Positions 38,850-49,547 of a stretch of DNA of 64,000 bases are shown here, in pieces; position 1 is the first letter of the stretch, and the number at the start of each line of letters is the position of its first letter. Origin of the DNA: Zychaea mexicana (lineage: Eukaryota; Mucoromycota; Mucoromycetes; Mucorales; Lichtheimiaceae); NCBI RefSeq assembly GCF_025766255.1, contig NW_026516814.1, positions 1-64,000 on the forward strand, read 5' to 3'. Below the pieces are notes generated by a model. It was not told the origin of the DNA. It saw only the letters and a program-made list of their open reading frames with translations, and did not search any database. The position numbers were made by a program, and so were the translations under genes.

Positions 38850-39136
38850 AATATCACACATACACCCACATATCACATACAAACACGCACATTCACTCAC
38901 TTATTCAAACTACTTTATTCATACTACATACCAAAGCAACACCCCCCTTAGTACCTCTTATTACATTCTAATTACCTATATTATTGCATGCACTTTGTCT
39001 CAGAATTTTCTTATAAAGAGAACACAATGGATTGTTCCACAGTTGATGCAAAAAAAAAGTCGTATAAAAATGCGCGCGATCGAAATTCGCTTGTTTGTTG
39101 ATCTTGTTTCTTCCGCAACATATTTTCTCGACAAGC

Positions 39137-39484
39137 ATGATAATACCCATATCCCCCACCACCTCCACTTCAACAACGTCAAGCGATAGTCCACCATCAT
39201 TTCAGAACGACGCTGCTATTTCTGCTGCAAATCAATGCACCATGGACACTACCGATGAGGATGCGTGCAAGGACCAAGGACAAGGCTATTTTGATGATTA
39301 TATGATGCTTAAACTACCAGAACAACGACAACAAAGATCTGCCGCTGGTGCCGTCGCTTTCGATTTGTTACGACTTCGCCGATCATCCGCTGTCCTTGAC
39401 AGTGTTCCACGGTGTGATACCTGCCGCCGTCGATTTCATTCCTTGGGTAATCTTATGAACCATCACCAACTGTATCGCCATTGA
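39137..39484 (+). CDS. Small protein with a single C2H2 zinc finger
   Basis: A 115-residue single-exon frame from the first ATG. The N-terminal 60 residues are Ser/Thr-rich. The extreme C-terminus is one C2H2-like finger, CDTCRRRFHSLGNLMNHHQL followed by YRH (Cys-x2-Cys-x12-His-x5-His with the usual Phe and Leu core positions). A lone finger is weak for sequence-specific DNA binding unless the protein dimerises or binds protein or RNA. It sits about 290 bp after the RALGAPA-like gene and about 170 bp before the cyclotransferase gene. No intron is needed. Function unknown. Confidence 0.6.
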   Translation: MIIPISPTTSTSTTSSDSPPSFQNDAAISAANQCTMDTTDEDACKDQGQGYFDDYMMLKLPEQRQQRSAAGAVAFDLLRLRRSSAVLDSVPRCDTCRRRFHSLGNLMNHHQLYRH

Positions 39485-39656
39485 ATATCCCTCGATTGTT
39501 TGGCAATTACTCTATTGCACATCATTTTCTTGTATATAGTTTTTATCATCTTCTCATTTGGCAGTACATATTATAATCTATTAAAAAAGACCGGAGTCTG
39601 CGCTCTCTTTTAACTGTTTGTGTTCGGCTGACCACAATCATCGTCCATATTTTGTT

Positions 39657-40759
39657 ATGCTTCTCCTTTTGTGGTCGTTGCTGCTGGTGTGCTTAACCGC
39701 GTCAAGTCAGGCATACAAACCGCTTTCTCCAGCAGCCCTTTCGACTCTTAAAGATCAACATCATTTAGTTCAAGAGTATTCAGAACCCTTATTTATTCCT
39801 CGCATTGCTGGAACTCCGGGTAATGCCAAAGTACGTTCCATCATCGTCGACCATTTCAAATCTTTGCAGTGGGAAGTGACCTTGGATACCTTCACTGCAG
39901 CAACGCCCGTTGGCGCAGTCGAATTTTCCAACATTGTTGCGACATACAACCCAAAGGCACAAAAGCGGCTTGTGTTCTCGGCTCACTACGACTCCAAGTA
40001 CTACGAAGACTTTGAGTTTATTGGTGCCACTGATTCCGCTGTGCCATGTGCAATGCTGATGGAGTTGGGCGTTGCACTTGACGACGCGTTACGCCGCGTG
40101 GGTAAAAGCAGCGACACGACTTTACAATTGGTGTTTTTTGATGGTGAGGAGGCGTTTGTTCGTTGGACAGAAGAAGATTCGATTTACGGAGCAAAGTAAG
40201 AATTTGTATTTAGTGCTTTGAGTTAAAAGAAATTATAAGACTAAGCAATATAATGTAGGCATTTGGCAGAGAAATGGCACTCAACAGGTGACCTCGAAAA
40301 GATTGATGTGCTTGTTCTCCTCGATCTTTTAGGAGCACCCAACCCTTCGCTTCCAAATTATTATCCATCAACAAGCTGGTTATTTGAGAAGCTAGTTGAA
40401 GTTGAGCAACGATTGTACAACACACAAATGTTTGATTCAAACCATATCTTGACATACAAGGGCTATGTAATGCAAGATGATCATTTACCGTTCCTTCAGC
40501 GCGGTGTTGATATCATTCACGCTATCCCATACCCATTTCCTGAAGTTTGGCATCAGCAGCAAGTAAGTACAAATGTTCGATAAATGTACACTGATATATC
40601 AAACAAATGTAACTCACTATGCGTCATTCACCTTGATCCTCGTAGGATACCCCCGACAGAATTGATTTTCGTGTTTCTCAAGCTCTCTCGATTATCTTCC
40701 GTTGCTTTGTGGCTGAATATCTGGAATTGCCAATTAATATTTATCATAGTGAGCTGTAA
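39657..40759 (+). CDS. Glutaminyl-peptide cyclotransferase (QPCT, M28-like)
   Basis: Three exons (39657-40195, 40259-40562, 40646-40759) give about 318 aa. A signal peptide lies at residues 1-21 (MLLLLWSLLLVCLTASSQAY). The family converts N-terminal Gln/Glu to pyroglutamate in the secretory pathway, using an M28 aminopeptidase fold with one zinc. Visible hallmarks: FIPRIAGTPGNAKVR, RLVFSAHYDSKYY, the zinc-binding Asp in GATDSAVPCAMLMEL, the Glu in LVFFDGEEAFVRW plus SIYGAKHLAEKW, LLDLLGAPNPS, and QDDHLPFLQRGVDI with the C-terminal His of HAIPYPFPEVWH. Length is typical (human QC 361 aa). The start is the only ATG that yields a signal peptide. Confidence 0.93.
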
Positions 40760-42288
40760 AATACCAGATACAATATATGTTTTTCTTTTTTTTTTTGGAT
40801 AGAATAAAAATCGTGTAACGAGCAGGACCAAAACCAACATACCCTGAGTTTCCTCAATGTGTTACAGACGAATATAAGAATAGTAACATAAGATCAGAAT
40901 TACTTGCAACGTACCGAAAGGCCGTAGCATATATACATCTCTCTCTGTATACCTGGGTCCAGCCTTCACTAGAAATAGGAGGTAAAAATATCGGGTAAGC
41001 TTTTGAACGTCAAAGTTAATCATCTAGAATAAGTCTATCTGCTAATCTACTTGCTAAAATACAGCTAATGACTGCTTAAAATGTTCACAAATGGCAGCGA
41101 AATGGAACCGTGCTTTATAAAGAGATTATAACCAGGTATCTTAGAAAAAAAGATCGGCACCCTAAATGCAGAAGTGATCCTCGCCAGCTTTTTGCTACTG
41201 GAAGTACACACAATTGTATTGTACACATTCGGTAAGAAAGAGTAGCATCATGTGTTTGTTTTGATGCACGCTTTGTAATATTATCACCCTTGCCGAAGCC
41301 GAAGGATGAAGGGCCAAGAGCAGAGAAGCAGGTTACAGCATGTCGATAGCTAGGTAACCGTCGTGCGTGTATGGTGTAAGCTCAAGAACTGGATAGACCG
41401 TTGCCAACAACGTGTAGCAGCCCTTGGTTTATGCTCATTCATTGAAGTTTTATCAAAACCTAAACGCATGTATGATTGAAAAGGGATATAAATTCATTGG
41501 ATATGTAACTATGTGCAATCCCGAAACAAGGTACGAAAGTCTGCACCCGTGCTGCCAATCCAATGAAAACATATTAACTTGCCGAGCATTGGTTACTCTT
41601 GCTACAGCTATTTATTTACAATTGCTTTGAAAATGAAATGAGGCACACGAAACATGTATTGCATCGTTTTTACAGAGCAACGATCTTAAGTAGCACAGTT
41701 TGCTCCAGCGTTAATGAGGAACCAGGTCAAAGAACCTGTAATTCATGCAATGAATCGTCGTCCAGTAATTGATTTAAAGATGGGTTTGCATCAAAAAATA
41801 TTTTGAAGCACTTCAAGTAACACAAAAAAGCAGGCAAATCTTTCGGAAGACAAAGTAGAGAATGAGACGCCCTTGAGCCGCCTGTATACAGTGAAGAGAA
41901 TGTAGCGTGCACAAAGTATATGTTAACAGCAATAGGGCCATTCGCAAAACGCGTCCAGAACCGGCCCAATGCGTGCTGCAAAATAAAGCTAAGGTAACCT
42001 CAACGGCGGGGGCTCAAAGGGTCACTGTGGTTAGTTATCGACCACGTGTAGTGTGAACCATTTTCGCAAAATAGCCACGAACAAGAGGAAAAAAAACACA
42101 TTTTGCATCTTCCCTTTCCCTCTTCCTCTCTCTCTCTCTCTTCAATCCTACACTCGTCCTCTCCCTTTTCTTCTTTCCTCTCGCTCACGCTCTCTCATTT
42201 CGTTTGCTTCTCTTCCTTTCCTTCTTAATATCTGTTCATCGTTTTCCGCTTCCCTTTCCAGTCTTTTTCCATATTCTCTCTTGCAATC
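40760..42288. other. 1.5-kb intergenic region
   Basis: A/T-rich sequence without recognisable exons; the last 200 bp before the next ATG (42110-42285) are strongly pyrimidine-rich, a common promoter or 5' UTR feature. No repeat structure was recognised. Confidence 0.5.
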
Positions 42289-42813
42289 ATGGCATCGCCA
42301 TCCACCAACGAAGTCCTTTTTGTCATTATCATTGTGGTTGCCTTCTTTATCCTTCTTGGAACTTGCGTCTTCTGCGTGTACCGAGCGACCGCCCCGACGA
42401 AGCGACAACGTGAAGCTATCGAACAACACCAAGCGTCACTGCAGGCACAGCAAATCCAGTACATTACCGCTTCACAACTCGAATCGCTCAGACCACCCGA
42501 GTTGGCCAAGCAACTTTACGGTGAAAAGCAGGAAATCTTCAACGACAACAAACGCCGATCCATCCTCAACAAGTTCTTTTCTCCTCATCAACAACAGCAA
42601 GGCAACGGTATGATCAGACCCAGCTCTGTCCGTGAGCCATCCTTCCGTCCAATGCAACAACCTCCTTCAATCATTATTGACGATGCTGTAGCAATCCGAG
42701 ATGCTGAAATTGCCGCTCTTGCTCAATCCCATCCCCCACCTGCGTACGGCGACAATCGCTCGTCTATTCCTGTACGTTTCGACCAGCAGCCATCCTATTC
42801 AGAGAAGCATTGA
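42289..42813 (+). CDS. Single-pass membrane protein with PPxY motif, function unknown
   Basis: Single-exon frame of 174 aa. One transmembrane segment lies near the N-terminus (residues about 8-30, EVLFVIIIVVAFFILLGTC then VFCVYRA), with a short outside head and a long cytosolic tail. The tail has a helical Gln-rich part (QREAIEQHQASLQAQQIQYI), a Pro-rich part and SHPPPAYGD, a PPxY motif of the kind bound by WW domains of Rsp5/Nedd4 ubiquitin ligases. The layout (short head, one helix, PPxY tail) is that of ligase adaptors or sorted cargo, but no orthologous family was recognised. Codon use looks like a well-expressed gene (many CAA/CGT/ATC codons). Confidence 0.75.
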   Translation: MASPSTNEVLFVIIIVVAFFILLGTCVFCVYRATAPTKRQREAIEQHQASLQAQQIQYITASQLESLRPPELAKQLYGEKQEIFNDNKRRSILNKFFSPHQQQQGNGMIRPSSVREPSFRPMQQPPSIIIDDAVAIRDAEIAALAQSHPPPAYGDNRSSIPVRFDQQPSYSEKH

Positions 42814-44814
42814 AGAAACTACGAGAAGATAAAGTAGTAGTAGTAGCTAGAAGCTCTTTGCTTGGTTTTACTACCTCTTCTCTTCGCCAGACCGTTTTCA
42901 CTGTCTGGTTCTTTTTTTCTTGCTTCTTGTTGTTGTAATTAGATTCTACTCCTTCTTACCATTATTACATATATAAAGCATATTTTCGGTATTACCTAAT
43001 TTTATTATATAATTTATATGCACAATAGTAGCGTTATATACGTACAGAGAACAATGACGATATACGCAGTACGCATTGATTAGCTGCTTATTTAACGAGT
43101 GATTGGACCTTGTTCTATCATATCCTAATATTTTCGCTGTTTTGCTTCAGTTCTCCACCCTTAATCGAATGCAATAATTTCTTGTTAAAGTATAACAACA
43201 AGGCTCAAACTCACTTATTACATAACAAGCTGCTTTGTAATCAAACACTATAATTATAATACATAGCTTATGGAGAGATGCTTCTATGTAATACAGTCTT
43301 TGTGGTGATGATGAGCAATTATATACCGGCTCGAGAAATACATTCTGTTTGCCTTTTTTTTATCATATATACTGCTCACAGACTGCTGCACTTAATTGTT
43401 AACGACTAATATTTCAATGCAATATTGTTGTCTATCGAATTAAACCTTTCTTCATGAAGATCGCTCATGCACGCCACATCCATACAAAGCGTGCAGCAGC
43501 AGACCTGCATTGTTATTGCCTCCTCCCACAATATCGGCTTCTCATCTAATATTTTAAGACATTACCATTTATGTGATTGCATAAATCGCTATTATGCTGC
43601 ATAGCGACAAGACCAGCGATTTCAAATGTGCGAATTAATTGAATAGTGATATGAATTGTACGTACTTTTCCTTAAAGACAAAGATAAATATCAGCATACC
43701 TAAAGTGAGTAGTGATTACAGTGGTTGTTATTTTTCGCATGGAATATGGTTTCGGCAAAGGAGTAGCTTTTTAAAGGCACTTAGCATACCTTTGTTCGAG
43801 TCTCGATCCTGATTTCTGTAAAGTGGATTGCTTCTGTTTCAGGTAAACTAAAATATGAACAGGAGGTGAATAACGACACGGACAACCTCATGGTCGTATG
43901 ATAATCGTCATAATCAGTGATTATTTAAGCGCAGCAGCAGCGAAGGAAAGAAAGCTTCAGTCAATAACCATGGTCGCTCACATTTCTTTTCGTAATTCTT
44001 ACTAATTATAGCAGAAGCATTTATCGTGTAAAAAAGGTAGAATGAGCATTGCTGCCCCCTTCGCGCTCTGATCTACCCCTTTTTTATTCTTGTGCGTTGG
44101 TTAATGGCTGAATGCAAGGTACATTATCATGGAGCATGAACCTCCTTAAAAATTTCATTAAGCTAACTTTTTGTTGACAATATATAGACTACGAATCTTT
44201 GACAGGATCTAGAGTTAAAAAGATATGCAACATCGTCACCGGCGAAGTCGTGCATTACTACATATCATAAAACTGAATAAAAGTCTGACATTGCTGCTGG
44301 TTGAAAAACCTAGGGAATATGTACGCTTTATTTGTTGTGGGCATATACAAAGGCACGTATTACTCTACATATGTGCATACGTATCTATGTACAGTATAAA
44401 ATATCTAATAACATTTTTTAAAGTCTGATGCATAAGCGTGGATATGTTAATGCAAAAAATTCTGTCGTCAGCCTTTGTAAGGTATGTACAAACTTTACAG
44501 ATGGGTTTGATGGAGATGATCCTATCGTAAAACGTACATATGCATGATCCAGAATAGAACGTCATTTAACTCTCTTGTTATATTGATCATCCGAGAGTCT
44601 TTCGGAGATATTTAAGAAAGTAAGTCGCTGAATCAAGTAAAATAAGGAAAAACGTCAAGTACACAGGGAGAGTCTTTGTCTAGAAGAAGATGTGAATAAT
44701 ATAATAGTATCCTTTTTCCCGGTCGGAGAAAGCAAGACTAGATTGTGTGTCAGCGCGAAGAATTTCATACTTATGATCCTTCGACTCACGACATCAATAA
44801 TATATGTACCATTG
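42814..44814. other. 2-kb A/T-rich intergenic region left of the transposon nest
   Basis: No coding exon found. A GTTCGAGTCTC stretch near 43795 resembles a pol III B box, but no cloverleaf could be drawn around it. Otherwise A/T-rich with no evident repeats. Confidence 0.5.
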
Positions 44815-44816
44815 TA

Positions 44817-44842
44817 TGGTGCATACTGTCTTAAACCATGAA
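44817..44842 (+). repeat. Left 26-bp terminal inverted repeat of the mariner-type element
   Basis: Its reverse complement is found exactly at the other end once the hAT insertion and one copy of the 8-bp duplication are removed. Flanked outside by TA. Confidence 0.92.
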
Positions 44843-45049
44843 TTGTCGAAAATTGAGATTTTTTAAAGTGCCTCTAGATAATAGAATAGCCGCTACATGT
44901 GTAGGCATTGTCAGCCAATCCAATAGTAGACATTTCTTTGTAGATTGATAGCAACGTGTAGATTTAATCTTCTGTTCCACTTCTTCTATGAGAGCGATAT
45001 CTACGTGTCGTAAACTTTTCAACTAGCTTAAGAGCTTCGCTTCCAGTTT

Positions 45050-46842
45050 TCATATCATTATATACTTGGATATAGCGCCAGCAACGGTTGTAATAACGGC
45101 GAATTTCTGCAGGTGGTTCATCAGGTGGAGATACCTGATCCAAGAAATCCTCGAGCCTTTTTCAAGAGCTGAAAACGAGTAGTCACACTCCTTTCTCGCA
45201 ATTCGTTTCCCTGCACCCCAATACCTCTCAATCCAATTAGTCTCACAATGATACTTAGGATAGAGGGCAAAGAGATGACCAGCTCTTTCGACAACTTCGT
45301 GCAATGCTGTCTTCTGGGAGACAAAGTCAGGTTGACCTTCGAGCATGTGGTAGGGACAGCAGGTACGATCTTGACTTGGTGGTTGCTCGCAGTTGGTTTT
45401 CCAATGCTTCTTTTTCGCTTCGAATTCTTTCCAACGGCCGAGTCCACGTTCTTCCAAGATGGTCTTGATGCCTTTCCTCGTCCAGATACGCTCTTCCTTG
45501 AACCCCTTCCTTGTCTTTTTTTGCTTGACTTCCAAGGTGTAAAAGTTTTGGATCACCTTTTCTCCATTAGGTCTAGTGAATTTACCTGGCAAGATAACGC
45601 GCTCATCAATTGAGTTCAGCACTTTATCTTTTAGACCAAAGCGGCTCACCAATTTAGCGCTTGGTGCATACGCGCTGTGATTGCTTGATTGATCAAACAA
45701 AAATAAAGCCTGGCAGCCGGGGTGGAGCTTCTCGAACAACGGTATAGCATCTGCTTTGAGCTGGTTGACCATATCTTTTGACGTCCAGTAGCCTTCACGG
45801 TTGGTTCCCGCTTTGAACAGATGGCGAGATTTCCAACCTTTGATCCTCATAGTTCCGTGGCACGGGCATTGGAACTCGCTGACCATGATAGATCCACCTG
45901 GGCCCTTCTTTCGGATAGGGTTTTCATCTTCTTGTAACCACAAGCTTGTTTTGCAGTCGTTCGAATAAAAGGTAGATTCGTCATGCGTGACCATAACGAT
46001 TTTCTTCTGACCCTCTGGCAGAACAGGTTGGTACTCGACCAGAACGTTATCCTCGTCGTACGTCTCCATGAAGCGGCTGCAGTCTACCATTTGGGCGGCC
46101 CACTCTTGTCTGTATTTTACGACATCTTCACGTTCATGGCCGTCGTAGTAGATGTTTTTTTGGTTGGGCCGATACTTGTAGCCCCATTCAATCAAATAAT
46201 TGCGAAGTACAGAAGCTGAGATGTGTCCGGGAAGACCAAGGGCGTCCATGATGGCAATTTCGTTGACGAACTTTAGCATTTCTGGAATGCTTCGCTTCTC
46301 TGGCTTGGTGTTTGTCAACCACTGTTGCGCTGCTGCTTTGACATCTTCATCGCTTAAAAGGGAAAGGCGTTTGATGTGTTGCCTTGCTGGTGTACTGAGA
46401 TTTAACCATATCGTATATATTCCTTGGCATAGATCTTGATCGCTTCAGGGCGGTAAAACCTGGATGGTGTTATCCACGCGATTTCAGCTGCTGCCTTGGA
46501 AGCTTCCATTACTCCTTTGCCCTTGAGCAGCTCGCGAAAATACGCATGAGCGCCGATGTGTTTTCGTAGCTCGTAGTCGCTCATGTTTCGCTCCTTGTCA
46601 TTTTTCGAGTTCGTTTGAGGCTGGACAATTGGGGTCAGTTTCAAGAATGCTTCTTCGACAGTCAGCACTGGCACAAAGTCCTCCGAAACAACCTCCACTT
46701 CATCAGCGCTATGAAAGAAGGAAATAATCTCGTGGTTCCCTTTCTTCTTTTCCGATGCTTTCTGTAGCTGGTAGTATTTTGTGGTTCTGTCATGTCCCCA
46801 ATATTTGCCACGGGACTTGGAATCTGCTTTATTATCCCACAT
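45050..46842 (-). pseudogene. DDE transposase of the mariner/IS630-type element, one frameshift
   Basis: The main frame (to 45050) holds the catalytic triad: Asp in MVTHDEST, Asp in LFLFDQSSNH, Glu in NWIERYWGAGK. The Asp-Glu gap is about 155 residues rather than the 34-39 usual in Tc1/mariner, because of an inserted region with Cys/His-rich blocks (TNCEQPPSQDRTCCPYHML). The N-terminal part (46842-46402) carries the helix-turn-helix-like region and ends at KIYAKEYIRYG; the frame then shifts by one base near 46400-46410 and resumes at WLNLSTPARQHIKR. Open frame without an ATG continues upstream to about 47125 (Thr-rich), so an upstream exon is possible. This large-insert DDE family occurs in many fungi; the family comparison is from memory. 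Confidence 0.8.
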
Positions 46843-47530
46843 AATAGGAAACTTTTGGCTTGTTGTGGTCGCTGTCGTCGTTGTCGTTGTGGTTTCTGTT
46901 GCTTCTTCGAATGCAGTGAGAATCTCGAAGTCGTTTGGTTCTTGTTCGGTCGCGTCAGATGAAGTCCGGATCTCGACAATCGGCGATTCTTCTAGTCTTG
47001 CGACTTTTTGAAATCGTCCGTTTTTTGAGCTTTGAAGCTGTTCTAAGGCGCGTTTTTTGTTTGTTGGATCTGGGAGCCATTTTCGCGTTCTGTGATGATA
47101 GAGCTTTGATAATAATAAGAGACAAGATTAAATATCTTTGAGATGATGTTTTAATCCAATAAAAGATAAAGCTTTTTTATCTTCTAGCTATTAAGACGGC
47201 GATATCAATTCATCCGACTAGTGGATAAACTATGTGATAGAGGAAGGATCAAGGACGTATCAGAACTTCTCTTGAAGTCGCTTTGTTAATCGGGCACATC
47301 TTTGAAACCGGCATTAGCTGATGTAATTGCCGAGGTACCTGTTGATAGGTTCATTGTCCTGTTCACGTAAGGTCAATCATCCGAGTGAGAGGTTTTACTC
47401 AATAGTGTTTAGCCGAGATGCTGTAGTATTCATATATGTGTGCTATAATGTTTAACCGAATATCTTATTGTTGATATTTTAAGCAGTGTATCAATGTGGT
47501 TCGTCACAGGCGTGCTTTTGGAAAAAATGG

Positions 47531-47828
47531 GTAAGAAGCAGTGTTGGATTATTCACCGTGAATATTCGGAGAGCTAATAATCACACCATGAAAAAGTGAA
47601 AAATGTACGTGAATATTCCAGCGTGAATAAACCTTCATCAATTGGAAATGCTTAAGGGAGAGCAAGAGAGAGAGAAAGCAAAGGCTCCAGAGTCCATTTA
47701 TAAGTATAGGAAGGTTTATTCACGCGTGAAAATTGATTTGGTATGTATTATTCACACGTCGTGAATATGTACATTCTCACTGTCCATGAAAAATGGTCAA
47801 CGTGAGTATTGCCAACACTGGTAAGAAG
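47531..47828. mobile_element. hAT-type MITE nested in the mariner element, perfect 8-bp target duplication
   Basis: A 282-bp non-coding element (47539-47820) bounded by CAGTGTTGG and its complement CCAACACTG, flanked by identical 8-bp copies of GTAAGAAG (47531-47538 and 47821-47828). The 8-bp duplication and the terminal motif are typical of hAT elements. The interior has several palindromic TTCAC-n-GTGAA motifs (around 47551-47563, 47613-47636, 47719-47731 and 47750-47768). It has no coding capacity, so it depends on a transposase in trans. Confidence 0.9.
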
Positions 47829-48147
47829 GGCAGTAACGCACTCATATTACTGGTTAAGCCAGCTCTTTGTGTGTAACCTTGGGTCATCTATGGTTACACA
47901 CTGCCAAAAACATTTCTTCCCCTTGCCCAGCCGACTGTCGAAATCCTCCACCTACTTAGTAGCTTTTCATATTCCGACAAAACTTCAAAGGCTATCAGAG
48001 CAATGAGAAATGCTTTTCTCAAAAAACAAAACCGTACAATGTGTTAAAAATACCTTTATAAACATGTTCTACATCGCAAAATATCGATAACTTCATTTCA
48101 GACAGCCCTGATAGGATTCCTTTTTTTCATATCAGTGATCAGATTTA

Positions 48148-48171
48148 TTCATGGTTTAAGACAGTATGCAC
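48148..48171 (+). repeat. Right terminal inverted repeat of the mariner-type element (part 1 of 2)
   Basis: First 24 of 26 bases of the right repeat; the last two bases (CA) lie at 52560-52561 beyond the hAT insertion. Its last 8 bases (GTATGCAC) are the hAT target duplication. Confidence 0.9.
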
Positions 48172-48185
48172 TAGGGGTCCTCACG

Positions 48186-48292
48186 GTTCGGTTCGGTTCG
48201 GTTCTTGAAGGGAACCGAACCGAACCGTGAAAAGGATGGAACCGAACCGAACCGAACCGTGAGGAACCGTGGAACCGTAGAACCGAACCGAG
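48186..48292. repeat. Left subterminal GGTTCGG/CCGAACC repeat cluster of the hAT element
   Basis: Roughly a dozen short GGTTCGG or CCGAACC units in both orientations, mirrored at 52441-52536. In hAT elements subterminal motifs are transposase binding sites; that role here is inference. Confidence 0.75.
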
Positions 48293-49547
48293 CTTATATA
48301 TAAAAAGAGGAAAATTCAGTTCTTACATGAAAAGCTGATATAGCATCAAATTTTATAATAAATTTTAATGATTAGAGTAAAAGAAAGTTTATTTCAACAT
48401 GTTGCAGTGAACGATGAGTCAAAATGAGCAGGGGGAACAATGTAAACGAGAAGCAATCAGCTATTAAAGAATCGCAGCATAAAGCCAAGAAAATAACTTA
48501 TTGAGCTTAAAATATTTGAAGCATGATATCGTTTATTAGTAAAGTATGATATTAACTAGGTATGAATTGGGGGAAAACTATGCAGTAATAGACATGCTAA
48601 TATGTGTCTGTGAATGTCTGCGCCGTGTATAATATCTAATGATAAAGGAAAGCAAAAACAAAAAAGAAAAGATTTCCAGGAATCTGAAATGCCCAATCTC
48701 AGACGAGATGCACAGACTTGATCTGAGCAAAAGAATGGGTTGAGGTACAAGTTGTACGTCATGAGCAAAGGCCGCCGTTAAACAAGCAGTACGTCACGAA
48801 CAAAAACGCTAAACCTACAAGCAATACGTCATGAACAAAGATGTCGTGAGCGGCAAAGTGAAGTGTGAAGTTGTCTAAAGTTCCGTTTCGATCGGAGATG
48901 GTGTACTGACAAAGCAGTATCCTTTTTACTTTGGAGTTTTACTTACATACCACGGTACCGGTAGAAAGCAAGTTATATGCCAATTCACATGTAAAACATA
49001 TATAGTGTTTTCTTCAAACTTAAAAGATGGGATATAATCCGAGGGTGAAATAGAAGCTCATGTTTAGCTTTGAGGAGAGGTTAGCAAAGATCTGTTTATG
49101 ATAACTTGACGTCGGAAGAAGTGTGAAAATGATGTCATATTATTCAATCTGTCGGAAGATGTATGCTTAAGTAAGAGAAAGCGATGATATCATTTTCCCT
49201 ATTTGGTTACCTGCCAGCGGTTATTGTATAGAAGCATTGATAGTTACAGCATTAACCCACCATGATGAGGCGAACTTACATGATATCATCGTTTTGCTAG
49301 ATTGGAAGAAGTGTATTGTATATAGTAAAACGTGATGATATCATGGACCGGGACTCATTATCCAGAAACACACTAACATCGATGAGATCATCATAGTAAT
49401 GATTAGCAGCAATCGGTTCATTGCTTTGGATAAAATTGAATGATATATAAAGGGCTTTATTCTTCGCATCATCGATCCGTGTATCCTCTATATACTTGAC
49501 ACACTACTCTACCTCAAACACTTTACCGTTTTCATTCATCTCAAAAT

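Noticed and set aside
43740..43830. tRNA gene suggested by GTTCGAGTCTC near 43795
   Set aside because: No A box at the right distance and no acceptor or anticodon stem could be drawn.
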